Below, in pieces: positions 32,405 through 44,200 of a stretch of DNA of 64,000 nucleotides (positions are counted from its first letter, which is position 1; the number at the start of each line of letters is the position of its first letter). The translations under genes were made by a program, and so were the position numbers. The stretch is from Silene latifolia (Eukaryota > Streptophyta > Magnoliopsida > Caryophyllales > Caryophyllaceae): positions 52,571,401-52,635,400 of the forward strand of contig NC_133529.1 of the NCBI RefSeq assembly GCF_048544455.1, in the 5' to 3' direction. Under the pieces are notes generated by a model. That model did no database searches. It saw only the letters and a list, made by a program, of their open reading frames with translations, and had not been told where the DNA came from.

Positions 32405-33856
32405 TTAAACACAGTCGAAATTATGTAGGGGTTGCATTCTGCAAGTGTTAAGAAATAAGTGAAGGGGAATGTTGAGAGAAGTTGTACCTAAAATAGTAGC
32501 CTTAATAATAGTGCAAATACAAATCGAAGCTTCGAGTTCAAGAAGGCCTTGCATAAGTGGGCAACAAGGGTGATCTGATAATACGATATCACCCATCTTA
32601 ACCTGAAGTATTCCTCCAAGAAGATCGACGCAAACCCCCAACTTTATGCTATCTATGGAACATGTTCTAGGTACGACCACTGGAGAAGTTGGGACTGGTT
32701 TCGTAGTTGGTTTTACAATTGATAGAATTTTGGGGATCAACCCTTTCTTGGTGGGAGTCTGGACAGTTACTGGAGTTGGTTGAACGGTGGAAGTTGGGAC
32801 GACAGTCGGACTTGGATAAACATTAGAACTTGGGACGACAGTTGGACTTGGATAAAAGTTTGGGGTTGGAATCGTATTGGGAGTAGGATTGACTATAGAA
32901 GTTGGGACTGTTTGCGGTGTTGGATATTGGGTATTTGGGATGACTGTAGGACTTGGATTTACGATAGAAGTAGGAATCGCTCCAAGAGTTGGGTTAGTTG
33001 TGGTGGTTGGAATATTTATCGGAGTTTGGTATCCAGTATTTGGGATCACTACTGTAGGACTTGGATTTACGGTATAAGTTGGAATCGTTCCAGGAGTTGG
33101 GTAATTAGTTGTGGTCGTTGGAACATTGATCGGAGTTGGGTATCCAGTATTGGGGATGACTGTAGGACTCGGATATATGGTAGAAGTTGGAACGGTACCG
33201 GGAGTTGGATATTCAGTGTTTGGAATGACGTTAGGACTCGGATTTATAGTAGATGTTTGAATCGTTGTTCCAAAAGTTGGGTTAGCTATGGTCGTTTGGA
33301 CTGATATCTGAGTTGGATATTCAGTGTTTGGTATGACGGTAAGACTTGGATTTATGGTAGATTTTGGAATCGTTCCAGGAGGTGGGTTAGTTGTGGTCTC
33401 TGGAACTCTTTTCGTAGTTGAAGATTGCGTATTTGGAATGACTATAGGACTCGGATTAACGCTTGTAGTTGAAATTGTTTTCGGAGTTGGAATCTCGGTA
33501 AATGGGGTGGTTTCAAGGTTTTGATAAACGATAGAAGTTGGGACGTTGTTGTCGGGGATTTGATTAACCTTGAAAGTTGGTGTTGTCATAATAGGTTGTT
33601 TAACGTTAGAAGTTTGGATGGTTTCGAGACTTGGTTGCTCATAAGATGGTACAATCTTAGAGGTTGGTGGTTCGGCAAAAGAAGTCGGGTTGATTTTGGG
33701 GGTCGGATTAATCATGTTAGACGGAATAGTCTTGGAAGTTGATTTCTCACCATAAGATTGTGAAATGACATAGTTAACGTTAAAAACATAGACAAATAGT
33801 AAGAGGAATTTTGGAGTGGAAACAAAAGTAAGTGATGAACACTTCCTTGACTCCAT
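32405..33856 (-). CDS. hybrid proline-rich protein with C-terminal eight-cysteine (hydrophobic seed) domain
   Basis: Single exon, 483 aa. I chose ATG 33856 (MESRKCSSLTF), because the 8 in-frame codons upstream contain no ATG. The N-terminus has a basic start and a hydrophobic core (KFLLLFVYVFNVNYV), a likely secretion signal. Residues about 35-390 are a Pro/Thr/Ser-rich region built from about 10 degenerate 25-27-residue repeats like NPSPTVIPNTEYPTP. The C-terminus is an eight-cysteine domain: CSIDSIKLGVC, then CC, CIC, and two final Cys (NTCRMQPLHNFDCV), the C-C-CC-CxC-C-C pattern of HyPRP/lipid-transfer-like proteins. Such proteins act at the cell wall-membrane face. The frame is intact; it is very likely a working host gene. 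Confidence 0.9.
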   Translation of the reverse strand: MESRKCSSLTFVSTPKFLLLFVYVFNVNYVISQSYGEKSTSKTIPSNMINPTPKINPTSFAEPPTSKIVPSYEQPSLETIQTSNVKQPIMTTPTFKVNQIPDNNVPTSIVYQNLETTPFTEIPTPKTISTTSVNPSPIVIPNTQSSTTKRVPETTTNPPPGTIPKSTINPSLTVIPNTEYPTQISVQTTIANPTFGTTIQTSTINPSPNVIPNTEYPTPGTVPTSTIYPSPTVIPNTGYPTPINVPTTTTNYPTPGTIPTYTVNPSPTVVIPNTGYQTPINIPTTTTNPTLGAIPTSIVNPSPTVIPNTQYPTPQTVPTSIVNPTPNTIPTPNFYPSPTVVPSSNVYPSPTVVPTSTVQPTPVTVQTPTKKGLIPKILSIVKPTTKPVPTSPVVVPRTCSIDSIKLGVCVDLLGGILQVKMGDIVLSDHPCCPLMQGLLELEASICICTIIKATILGTTSLNIPLHLFLNTCRMQPLHNFDCV

Positions 33857-33900
33857 TCTATGGAGCAAAAGGATGCTCAAGTGATAAAACAGTAAACTAG

Positions 33901-33910
33901 TTTATATAGT
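33901..33910 (-). promoter_or_regulatory. TATA box of the proline-rich protein gene
   Basis: ACTATATAAA on the minus strand lies about 45 bp before the chosen ATG. This spacing implies a very short 5' UTR and supports the start at 33856. Confidence 0.6.
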
Positions 33911-34046
33911 AGTAGAAATGTAATGGAATTTCCTTTTGTTGCATACAATTGGAGTATCATCCTTCATGTTTGGGCTTACCAATCTAATTCCCAAAATGTG
34001 TTAACATAGTAACTAGTAATAGTAGTAGTAATAAATAAATCAATTG

Positions 34047-34232
34047 GTCTCCCTTGTGACGGGTTACCATTTGTGACGGATATTTTGTGAGTTAAAATGG
34101 TAACAAAATGGGTTAGTGGAGAAAGGGGACCACATGAACAGTGTTGCAGAGAGAGAGAAAAAGTGGGTACTTTGTGAGGTAAAATGGTATCCGTCACTCA
34201 AGAGTGACGGATATGTGCCGTCACAAACAAGA
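34047..34232. mobile_element. small MITE-like element with TTGTGACGG ends
   Basis: The left end GGTCTCCCTTGTGACGG and right end CCGTCACAAACAAGAATTTG are imperfect inverted repeats. Inside are more GTGACGGAT words and a hairpin CCGTCACTC/GAGTGACGG at 34193-34211. No clear target duplication was found. A relative with ATAAGACGGAT / ATCCGTCTTAAG is near 59135-59200. Confidence 0.5.
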
Positions 34233-34251
34233 ATTTGTGTAAATAATAATA

Positions 34252-34465
34252 ATAGCCCGTAAGGGTGGAGTCTAGTCGTTAAAATATGGGTGAAATTCTC
34301 AAGGTACTCAGGTGCAAATCTACCTAAGAACAATCTTATTGAGTATTTATTTATGGTCTCTGTCTTCTAAACTTCGAGCTTGCATACAATATCCGAGTGT
34401 GTACCCAATGCGCAACAAAAATAGCGGCCGTGGATTCCCTTGTCATAGAAATAAAAATAAAAATT
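34252..34465 (+). mobile_element. candidate tRNA-derived SINE
   Basis: GGAGTCTAGTCGTTAAAATA resembles a tRNA-type box A, and AGGTGCAAATCT, about 35 bp on, resembles box B. The segment ends in an A-rich tail AAATAAAAATAAAAA (about 34450-34463). Length and order fit a plant SINE. No target duplication was confirmed. Confidence 0.4.
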
Positions 34466-34839
34466 TGGTCATTCAAATTTGTTTCTTATTTTAAAACGAT
34501 CGATTGTTCGAGATACATTTTTACAAAGATAGACGGAGTTCAATACACCGACGGAAAATGGTAATTGCATTACTTGAATGCCATATTCATCACACGTTAG
34601 GCATATTCACAAGTCTAATAGCTAAGTAGCCATGAATGAAATATTAGCAATGTTGAACAAGAGCCACAATATTAACTTAGGTAAATTAGGCATACCATAA
34701 TATATGTCACGACCTAAACTTGATGTAGTGGAGTAATCAAACTGTGTTGTCTGCGTAATTATGGATTTGTATTCTCAACAAAGGAAACATATTCGGTTTC
34801 AATTATTTGGGTTATATTTCTTGAATTGTAGCCTCATTA

Positions 34840-35065
34840 GACTTAATACCCGGTCCAAAGATCAGACCGAACCGGATTATTTGATCCGGACCACGGTCTA
34901 TTTAGTTTGTTATATAAGTTCTTTTGTTATACAAAACCGGACCAAAGACTAGACTGAACCGGATCATTTGGTCCGGACCAAACTGGGTCGTATTTTATTG
35001 GTTTGGTCCACAGTCCACCTATTTACCCTACTTTGGTCTTCGGTCCGATCCAAGAGCAAACCGAA
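34840..35065. repeat. GGTCCGG-rich repeat, copy 1
   Basis: It contains many GGTCCGGACC, ACCGGAT and GGTTTGGTCCA words, ending GGTCCACAGTCCACCTATTTA and TTGGTCTTCGGTCCGATCC. The end block matches 37270-37340 in the same orientation. Confidence 0.6.
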
Positions 35066-36125
35066 TGGGGAATTGGAAGCGGTTTTTACATGACTTACTT
35101 CTCTAAATCCCAACTTCCAAATGTCGGGTTAGTAATGGAGTTTGGTCAACGATTGGAGGCAATGACTTGTCTTGAAGTCTACTATAGTGCAAAACATCTA
35201 CAAGCAAGAAAAAGGAAGACTAACCAAGGCATGAGGACGAGAAAGAAACGAAGAAAAGAGGGAAAACAACCCAAAAGGCTCACCGTGAGCTCTCTGGCTA
35301 AAAAGCTCACCGTGAGCCTTTTCCTCTTCCTCTTCCGTTTTGTTACGGAGCATGCACACAATCCAAGCCCATTACTCCCATTTAGTTCTAGGCTATAAAA
35401 GGATGAAGACATTAGGTTTTTAAGACATCTCATTTAGTGGAGGCTTATCAAGAATCAAAGTTGTAATCTTGGGAATATTATTGTGTTTTTAGATCTAGAA
35501 TGGAGAACTAATCCATTTTCTTAATCCAATCCTAAAGGTGTAATCTTTTGGTTGTAAGACACTCTAATCTTTCCCTAATTGTTATTATTATTGTTAATCC
35601 CTTGTGTTTAATTTTGGATCTTGGAATTATTGTTTGATTAAATTAATTAAGTGTGATTTCCTTGTTGCTTTATCTTATCAATTTCCTTAATTCATTGTTG
35701 TTAGAATTGTTAAGTGTGATTTCCTTGCAACTATTAAAACAACATCTTTTGTTTGAATTAGTGAGTGTGATTTCCTCCTAACTTGATCTACAAGAAAAGG
35801 GTTAACTTGTAATTAGGCATTAATTGTGTTCATTGTGTCTAGTTACCCTTACTGAATCTCTCATACTTTTACCTTCTTGTTAATTTAAATCAATGTACTC
35901 CGTATGTGATTTCTACTTGGATTATGTTAATGAGTTGGGTTGATGATTGGTTAAGTGTGATTTCTTGTCATTAACAACTATTAAGGAGGTTTAGGAGAGT
36001 AATCTCCACAATACGGTAATAATAATTAATTGTGGAATTATTTGTGTCAATGATCAATCATTAGAAGTTCTTCTTAAAATTGATAAATTTCCATCTTACA
36101 AATTGATTGCTTGCTTGTTTGTTAC
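35066..36125 (+). other. possible degenerate LTR or promoter region
   Basis: Two copies of GGCTCACCGTGAGC-type palindromes lie near 35278 and 35310. A TATA-like GGCTATAAAAGG is at 35390. Downstream sequence looks like a transcript leader, with GTGTGATTTCC(T/C)-like words near 35650, 35718, 35765, 35901 and 35957. This is the layout of an LTR U3-R-U5, but neither end could be fixed and no gene is seen. Confidence 0.35.
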
Positions 36126-37204
36126 TTGATTTTTTTTTTATATATATAAGGTAAAGAAACTAAATTGATTGAAAATCAACATATACCATCCTTCCGGATG
36201 AGAACGGTAAACGAAAATCAACGATTTTCCAATACCAAGAAGCAAACATATTAAAAGGGCATCAACAAGAAACTCACAAATTTTCAACCGAAAATAGTCT
36301 CTTAAAAACCCAAAAAAAGCATTAAAAAATAATACTACAAAATAAATAAACAAATTCTAAAACTGTAAAGAGGAAATAGACATAATTCTATTGAAGAAAC
36401 AGAGAGATCTCCTCAAATGCAATGTATGAAAAAACATATTACTCCTTACATTTCTAGTATCAATAATGATTTGGTACAATCAATTTGAAGATAAATCTTG
36501 AAATATTACTCTTTAATCCTTAATTTAAACCTTCTTTAACTAAGACATGTGACTAAAATGAACTCTTCTATGCTAAAATGGAGAGTAGATTAAAGTCAAG
36601 TCTTTAAGAATATGAAAAACAAGAACGAAATTTGAAAATTTTTAATTAAAGGGCTAAAAAGAGACAAATAAAAAACTACATAATCATACAAATAGGGAAG
36701 AAGAAGGGTTGAAGAAGATAGAATGTTGGGTAGAGAGAGCTTGTTTGTTACTTGTTCTTTACTGTTGTTTGAATTGTGACTTTGAAAACCAAACCAAAAA
36801 CTCCCCCTTTTTACATACTTGCCTTTTATTTAATTGCAATTGTTCTATTTACGCATTTGGAAACCGACTAGAAATCCCATTCCCTTGGGTCTTTTCGCTT
36901 TACATTTTGAGTCTTTACATTTTGAGTCTTTAGTAAGCATTTAGTGAGGTTATAAATTGTAATTTGACCGCTTTTAATTACGACGTTTTAGGCGAGCCAA
37001 CCGCTGATTGAGCCATGGACCGCAGTTATATATATAACAAAAGAATCTTTAAGGATATAACATTATATATTTTATTTTCTACTTTGTTTGCACATGCTAT
37101 AAGATGTGTAATTATGTACTTAAACCTAGTAAAAAGAAAATGTTGTTTATTTTGATCGTTACGAATTTTTTGAGTTCTAATTTTATATACTACATATTGG
37201 TGAC
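36126..37204. other. intergenic AT-rich region
   Basis: No supported gene. A T-rich/TATATATA tract is at 36128-36148 and ATATATATAACA near 37026. The open frames are short and have no recognisable content. Confidence 0.5.
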
Positions 37205-37375
37205 AATCATATTTGGTCCTTTTGGTCCAGTCCGCTCTGGTGCACGTGTTTTACGGTTCAGACCAAACCGGACCAATATTAATATGGTTCCGTCCACGAT
37301 CCACCTTTTAGCCCTTATTTAGTCTTCGATCCAGAGAGTTTGATCTGGTTTGATACCAGACAAATGAACACCTCT
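37205..37375. repeat. GGTCCGG-rich repeat, copy 2
   Basis: TTTGGTCCTTTTGGTCCAGTCCGC, split by ACGTG, then GGTCCACGATCCACC-like sequence and TAGTCTTCGATCC match copy 1 in order and orientation at about 2.3 kb distance. It is probably a dispersed non-autonomous element of unknown class. Confidence 0.55.
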
Positions 37376-37522
37376 AAATTCCTACTCCATTCAAAATATC
37401 CCAACCAAACAATGGAACAAATCCATTCCGGTTACATGTAATACGTTTTGGATCACATGGGTCATCTGATTGCATATCACAAATTCAAGTCCAATTAAAA
37501 GGTAATTAATAAATCTCATTAA

Positions 37523-37828
37523 GGGCTTACTTGGAATTTGAGTAATTATTAAGGGAGTAATAGAAACTAAAATAAGAAATAGGAGGAGATTGGTGCTTTG
37601 TGGTGGTTGTGGAGGGTGGAAAGAGAAGGTGAGGGAAGAAATAGTACCTTCATATGAAGGTAATGCATTACTTAGGGAGAGAGGTAGGGAACAATTACTC
37701 CCTTAATAGAGTGACTATTACACTATATTTCCCCATTTCTATCTTCAACCCCCATCCCTTCCCTCCATTTTTTAGTTCATTGTAACTCTATTACTCCCTT
37801 AATAATTACTCTCATTCCAAGCAAGCCC
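37523..37828. mobile_element. Tourist-like MITE (PIF/Harbinger type)
   Basis: 306 bp with terminal inverted repeats of about 40 bp. The left end GGGCTTACTTGGAATTTGAG and right end, reverse complement GGGCTTGCTTGGAATGAGAG, are followed on both arms by TAATTATTAAGGGAGTAATA. The target duplication is TAA (37520-37522 and 37829-37831), the usual kind for PIF/Harbinger. No coding capacity. Confidence 0.88.
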
Positions 37829-38258
37829 TAAAAGGTAATATCATTAAGTAGTTGTCCTTATAACTCCCCTTGTAAAAAACCTCGGCTGATTATAAACACC
37901 TTGGCTTGTCTCTATGTTGCCCAAAAATTCCTCATCTATGGTCTACACAATGTCAAGTGACGTTCCCAGGGTTCGTTTCAATGAAATCATACGACAGCCA
38001 GAAGTCAACTCCATAGAAGTCAATTCCAAAAAATAAAAAAAAAAATCGACATTCATACAGCTGAATCACATCAGTAACAGCTGACGACCATCATACAGGT
38101 TCTGGCATCAAGACAAACATTGCTAGACATATTCATACAGGTTCAGTCGATTATTATGACAATTCAATTATCCCAGGTTACATCAGGGAATATCATAGTG
38201 AAAAGGGGTCACAAAACAGCTGAAAAACATTTCTCGCACTTAGTAGAACCGTTTGTAC

Positions 38259-41200
38259 TTATGGATCTCCACCGAGCTCTACTCTCAAATTGTCATATGG
38301 ATAGACCTTTGGCGCCTATGCAAAGTAAAACCATTATTAGAAACTAAACCGCAGCTATACCAAAAATATAGTTAAATTTCTGGGAAAAAAAATAGACCAA
38401 CAAGCTTAAAGACTTGCAATATCCCTCTTATTATTATTTCGAAAAAACTATCACTTCTTGATCACCCAACTCAAAGTACATCAGAAAATAAAATGTTCCT
38501 AGCTTTCTGCATATTCCAGAGAAATTCAGAAAATTAAGATTGAGGACAAACTTCAAGAAAATCTTCAGCCCAATGCAGTATTGGATTTCAGAAGCTACTG
38601 AAGTTAGCAGCTAGTTCAAGTATATGACTCTATGAGTCTATGAGTACATACATCATTAACGTTACACATAATCAAACCACATCCTCAACAGGTTCAACTG
38701 CCACGAGCCAATAATGTCAAAACATATATTTACCCTGCTTAGAGAGGCTGAGTAAGATAAAGTCGTAAAAAAATGCAATAGAGTAGTCTTTCTTATTCAA
38801 AGTCAAACAATAGTACTCCCTTTTCTCTTCATCATGTTCTTCCCACTTTCCATTCAGGGAATTTTCTCAGTGTTCTTCCAATTTCATTTATTTCCTATTT
38901 TAGGAAGTATGTTATGGTGAAATTATCAACTTGTCCTTGTTAAAAAAAAAATACAAAATGTATCATTGTTAGTTAAACTCAAGTTAACTTCTTAATAATA
39001 GATGTGTATTAAACAACTCAACCCATTGTTGACAAGCTACCCCATTCATTACTGACTCCCCTCCAATCCACACTGTCCTCCATTAACCCACCCAAACAAC
39101 CACCAGGTTTCAGAATAGATGAAGCCCACTCCGACCACCACTAATCATTGACCACCAACAACCAGAAGACCCCAAAAATCCTTGTCATCTCCTCGAGAAA
39201 CAGCCCACCTACGGCGACCACATCTCCATCGTTGACAATCTACCTCCCGTCGTCAACGACCACCGATCGTTTCTCCTCATTGACCAGCAATCCATGGAAC
39301 GTTTTCCCAACCTGCTCTCCTGCCGCGATTACGCCCTCAGCTACCTCCACCGATGTCGCTCCCTTTTTCTTCTCACTCCTCCCAGTTAGAATATATTGGT
39401 ATATATTTAGTCAATCGTGTAACGGGTTGGGGGGTGGCCTTGGGGTCCGTGGGGTTATCCTCCGTGCCCATACCCCACCACTCCTTGGACGCGTCCACCT
39501 CGACCTCAGTATACACCAAGCCTATTCTGCTGAACATCCGCCTTCACAGACACATATTGAAGCCGCTATGTATACACTTGGATTGCAGCCACCAGACCCG
39601 AATTGGTTCATGGATACTGGAGCGACATCACACATGACGTCTAACGAAGGTATTCTCTCGTCTTATTTTAATTCGAGCATTAAAAATGGTGTCATTGTTG
39701 GAAATGGTAAATCTATCCCGATTAGCGGTTATGGGCACACCCTACCTCGAACCCCCCTCTTGTCCTTAAAAATGTCATACGTGCACCTGACATTGTTAAA
39801 CCTCGTGTCAGTCCGTAAATTACAATTACAACTGATAACTCGGTCACAGTCGAATTTGACCCGTTTGGTTTTTGTGTGAAGGACTATCTGCACGGACGCG
39901 TCTCATGAGGTGTAATAGTCGGGGCGAACTTTATCCCATCACCACCACAAAATCGAGTAGTCCTCGAGCAGCGTTTACCGCTCTTGCACCGTCGTTATGG
40001 CATAATCGACTCGGTCATCCCGGCCTTCCTATTTTTAATGCTTTACGCACTAGCAATTTAATTCCTTGTAGTTTGGTTAATAAGAACCATGTTTGCTCTT
40101 CCTGTTCAATTGGGAAAATTATTAAACCACCTTTTGTAGCCTCCAGATCTCGGACTCATTTACCATTTGATATCGTTCATTGTGATCTCTGGACTTCACC
40201 GGTCCTTAGCTCTTCGGGTCATAGGTATTACCTTGTTTTATTGGATGATTTTACGCAATTTGTATGGACTTTTCCTCTTGCTAAGAAGTCACTTTTCCGC
40301 ACATGCCGCACTAGGAAGTTGACCAAGTCTATCCGATTTTTGTAAATTTTCGTCAATACATTTACACCCAATTTGAACGAGAAATTAAGAATTTTCAATG
40401 TGATAACGGGAAAGAATTTGAAAACGCTTCATTTTGGGGGTTGTGTGCAAAACACGGGTCGACTATTCGACTCTCATGTGCATACACATCTCCCCAAAAT
40501 GGTAAAGCGGAACAAAAAATTCGCTCCATCAATAACATTGTTCGTACTTTACTACATCATGCGTCCATCCCACCTACGATATGGCATCACGCCCTACAAA
40601 CAGCGACATATTTGCTTAATATCATTCCTAATAAACAAATAGAATATCAAACTCATGTTCAATTGCTCTATTTCAGAAACCCGTCGTATACAAACTTACG
40701 TGTTTTTGGATGTCTATGTTATCCCCTTTTCTATCGACTAGAGTACACAAACTACAAGCACGGTCTACTCCTTGTGTCTTTCTTGGGTACCCCGATCACC
40801 ATCGCGGATACAAATGTTATGATCTCAAAGTTAAGAAAATAATCATAAGTCGTAATGTCATATTCGATGAACATCGTTTTCCTTTTGCTGAGCACGAGCC
40901 CTCTGACAAACACCTCTATGATTTCTTAGATGAGTCCATGTCACCATATGTACTTCGCCATCTCCAAACGGGTCCAACTGAGACTAACGACCAACCCACG
41001 GATACCCGTGTCTCCCCTCCTTGTCTCCCCTCCTCGTTCTGACCTGTTACACCGCCTTCCCCTACTGCCACGGCCTCCCCTACTCCACCTACAAACGACA
41101 CCACTACTGCCCAACCGTCACATGCTACGACTCCTCCACATACCCATCTTCCCCCTCCATCGAAAGCTATAACACGAGGTGACCACGGTATACGGTATAC

Positions 41201-44200
41201 GGAAACCGAAACCAATCTTTGATCTCAACAACACTGTTTCCATATCTCCTATACCCAAAACTCCTGTGTCCGCCCTTAATGATGCTAATTGGAAGATGGC
41301 CATGGATGACGAATTTAATGCTCTTATTAGTAATAAGACTTTGGGAATTAGTCCCGCGTCCGTCTAATGTAAATGTTATTCGGTCTATGTGGATTTTTCG
41401 TCATAAAATTAAATCTGACGGTTCTTTTAAAAGGCACAAAGCACGTCTTGACGGGAAGACTCAACAAGTGGGCATTGAGCATTGATTGCGGCAAAACTTT
41501 CAGTCCTCTGGTAAAGTCCTCTAGTAAAGCCAACTACGATCCGTACGGTTTTAAGCATTGCTCTTTCGCATCACTAGACTATCCATCAATTAGATGTCAA
41601 AAATGCATTTTTACATGGCGATCTTAATGAGACAGCCTATATGCATCAGCCTATGGGATATCGTGACTCTCGATTCCAAATCATGTGTGCCTTCTTCGCA
41701 AGTCCCTTTACGGTCTCAAACAAGCACCCGTGCTTGGTACAAGCGGTTTGCTGATTTCGTCACCACAATTGGATTCCGTCATAGTAAGTGTGATCATTCA
41801 TTGTTTATCTACAAGGATGGTAAATCTATTGCATACCTTCTTTATGTAGATGACATTATTTTGACTTGACGGTTTACCTCGCTCCATCATGGTTCGTCTT
41901 AGCTCCGAGTTTGCAATGAAAGATCTCGGTTTATTAAGCTATTTCTTAGGCATATCCGTCTCTCGCCATGGCAAAGGTATGTTCTTGTCTTAATCAAAAT
42001 ATGCTAATGAAATAATTAAGCGAGCTAGAATGTCAATGTGCAAAGCTACGTCCACACCAATTGACACCAAACCGAAACTTAGCTCTACTGCTGATCACCC
42101 GTGCTCCCGTGCTCTGACCCTCAGTATCTCACATTCACGCGCCCGGACATCTCCTATGCGGTTCAGCAAGTCTGCTTGTTTATGCAAAATCCCATGGACG
42201 TGCATATGAACGGCTTAAAGCATGTGATTAGGTACATCAAAGGCACGGTTGAGTATGGCATTTGGCTCGGTTCTTCACCTCCCTCCTCTCTCACATCCTA
42301 TACAGATGCGGATTGGGCGGGGTGCCCGGATACTCGTCGTTCCACGAGTGGTTATTGTGTGTTCCTCGGGGACAATCTTATCTCATGGACATCGAAAAGA
42401 CAGCCTACTTTGTCTCGCTCGAGCGCTGAAGCCGAGTAAAGAGGCGTCGCGAATGTAGTCTCGGAGTCCTGTTGGCTTCGAAATCTACTTGTTCAGCTTC
42501 ACCATCCCATTCCTAAGGCTACGATTGTCCATTGCGATAACATTAGCGCTATTTATTTAGCGGGGAATCCGGTTCAACATCAAAGAACCAAGCACATCGA
42601 GCTTGACATTCATTTCGTCCATGAAAAAGTAGCTCGTGGTGAAGTCTGTGTTCATCATGTTCCTTCCGCTATCAAATAGCGGATATTTTCACGAAGGGGC
42701 TGCCTCTTGTTCTTTTTGATGATTTTCGTCAAAGTCTCAACGTTCATCTTCCTCCCGATTCGACTACGGGGGTGTGTTAGAATATATTGGTATATATTTA
42801 GTCAATCGTGTATTACTTGGTTACGATTATCCACAATTGTGTATCGGTTATTTACAGTAAATATATCCTTGTAATTAGGCTAGAATATCTTGTAATATCT
42901 CTTTGTAATTGTATCTATACCCTTTACGTTATCAATGATAAGCAAGCATTATCTTCCTATCTTCTTTCACTCCCTATCTATTCCACCAATAAAGCAAACC
43001 AACCAAAAATGTCAAATCTTTTTTCCTCAAATCTACACCAAGTCAACACCAAACGGGAAAGTAAACATGACTTTAGCACTCCTCATGAACTTTCGAGTCT
43101 AGTGATGTTATCGATGAGTAACTTCGCTGATGGTAGTTAGGGGGGTGGTTCAGTGGTGGCTTGGTGATGGTGCTCAGAATGGGAGGGATGGCTGGCTGGC
43201 TGTGACTTTAAGGCTAAGACATTAAGTGAATTAATTATTCTAATTAAGCTCCACTTGTGCCTCACACATCTCACACAGTACCTTTATGAGTATCATATTA
43301 CTTTTCCTTAAGGTAGTGTTTCGAAACCCGGAATTGATTTCATTTTCATGATTTCAATTGTAGAAATCAAAATGTTTGAATTCAATTCCAAATCCAATTC
43401 CAAAAGTTCGTTTGGAAACCCATGGAATTGGAATTGGAATTGAAATTGGGCGGGACGGGTATGGGTTGAGGTCATCAATTTTTTTAATTTGAAAAAAATA
43501 AATATAGTCACGGAAAGTATTTGTGATCAGAAAAAATATCATAAATAAAAATATTGCTATGAAATTTGCATAGCAAAAAAAACATAGATAGTGGTGGAAT
43601 TTAAATGACTACTCTAATAGGTAGGAATTTGAGAGGCTCAAATATTAACTACATTGGAATTGCCAAGGAATTGAGTCTAATTCTAATTCCAAATTCTGGG
43701 TTCCCAAACGCTTGAAATGTCTCAATTACGGAATTCAATTCCAATCATGGGTTCCCAAACATACCATAAGAGTTATGCCATTTTGATACGGGAAGAACAT
43801 GAAAAAATGGAGGGAGTAACTAGTGTGTGAAGGAACTCGTAAACACTTTTACTTGGTAATAAATGAAGAGAAGTAGGTTATCTAGACACGTTATACCAAT
43901 GTCTGTCAAGTATTTTCATTTTGCAAATGGCAGGGTAGGAGGCATCGGATGTACTTCTAGAAACTGCTTTCAAAAGACCGAAAATGAAAATTATGTGGAG
44001 ACTACTCTTGATATAAGAAACTACAAATTAACCCCATAAGTTATACTTCATGTGCAATTAAGCCCACGGGAATATATTCCGGTCAATTTCTCGCCGGAAA
44101 AAATTTACATGGCACCGGAAAGATGACTAGGATTGGATTAATAATTAAAAAAAGAAAAACACCTGATTTCATATAGTAAAACTCGAGTTTCTTCTGCCAG

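Larger units (their letters stand above)
39384..42969 (+). mobile_element. decayed Ty1/copia retrotransposon with truncated 5' LTR
   Basis: A perfect TSD CTCCC flanks it (39379-39383 and 42970-42974). The 3' LTR is 42775-42969 (195 bp, TGTTAGAATATATTGG...TTTCA), preceded by a purine tract CTACGGGGGTG. The 5' LTR is reduced to about 37 bp (39384-39420), starting AG instead of TG, after which sequence jumps to the gag-pol remnant. So a deletion took most of the 5' LTR, the primer site and gag. It is nested in the Stowaway-like element, within intron 3. Confidence 0.85.
38816..43816. mobile_element. Stowaway-like element split by nested insertions
   Basis: The left end CTCCCTTTTCTCTTCATCA, followed by TGTTCTTCCC, and the right end, reverse complement CTCCCTCCATTTTTTCATG, followed by TTCTTCCC, are inverted repeats flanked by TA on both sides (38814-38815, 43817-43818), as expected for Tc1/mariner-type elements. 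Removing the copia element (39384-42969) and the inner MITE (about 43312-43765) leaves about 0.95 kb. A CT-rich 39.1-39.38 kb stretch inside has open frames but no recognised product. Confidence 0.55.

Noticed and set aside
32780-33742. Trp/Ser-rich plus-strand ORFs
   Set aside because: They are antisense shadows of the repetitive proline-rich protein gene.
33857-33880. Longer start of the proline-rich protein (8 more codons)
   Set aside because: The upstream codons begin at TTG, not ATG; the first ATG in frame is at 33856.
40916-41215. Gly/Val-rich minus-strand ORF
   Set aside because: Antisense to a Pro-rich part of the decayed copia pol; no domain.
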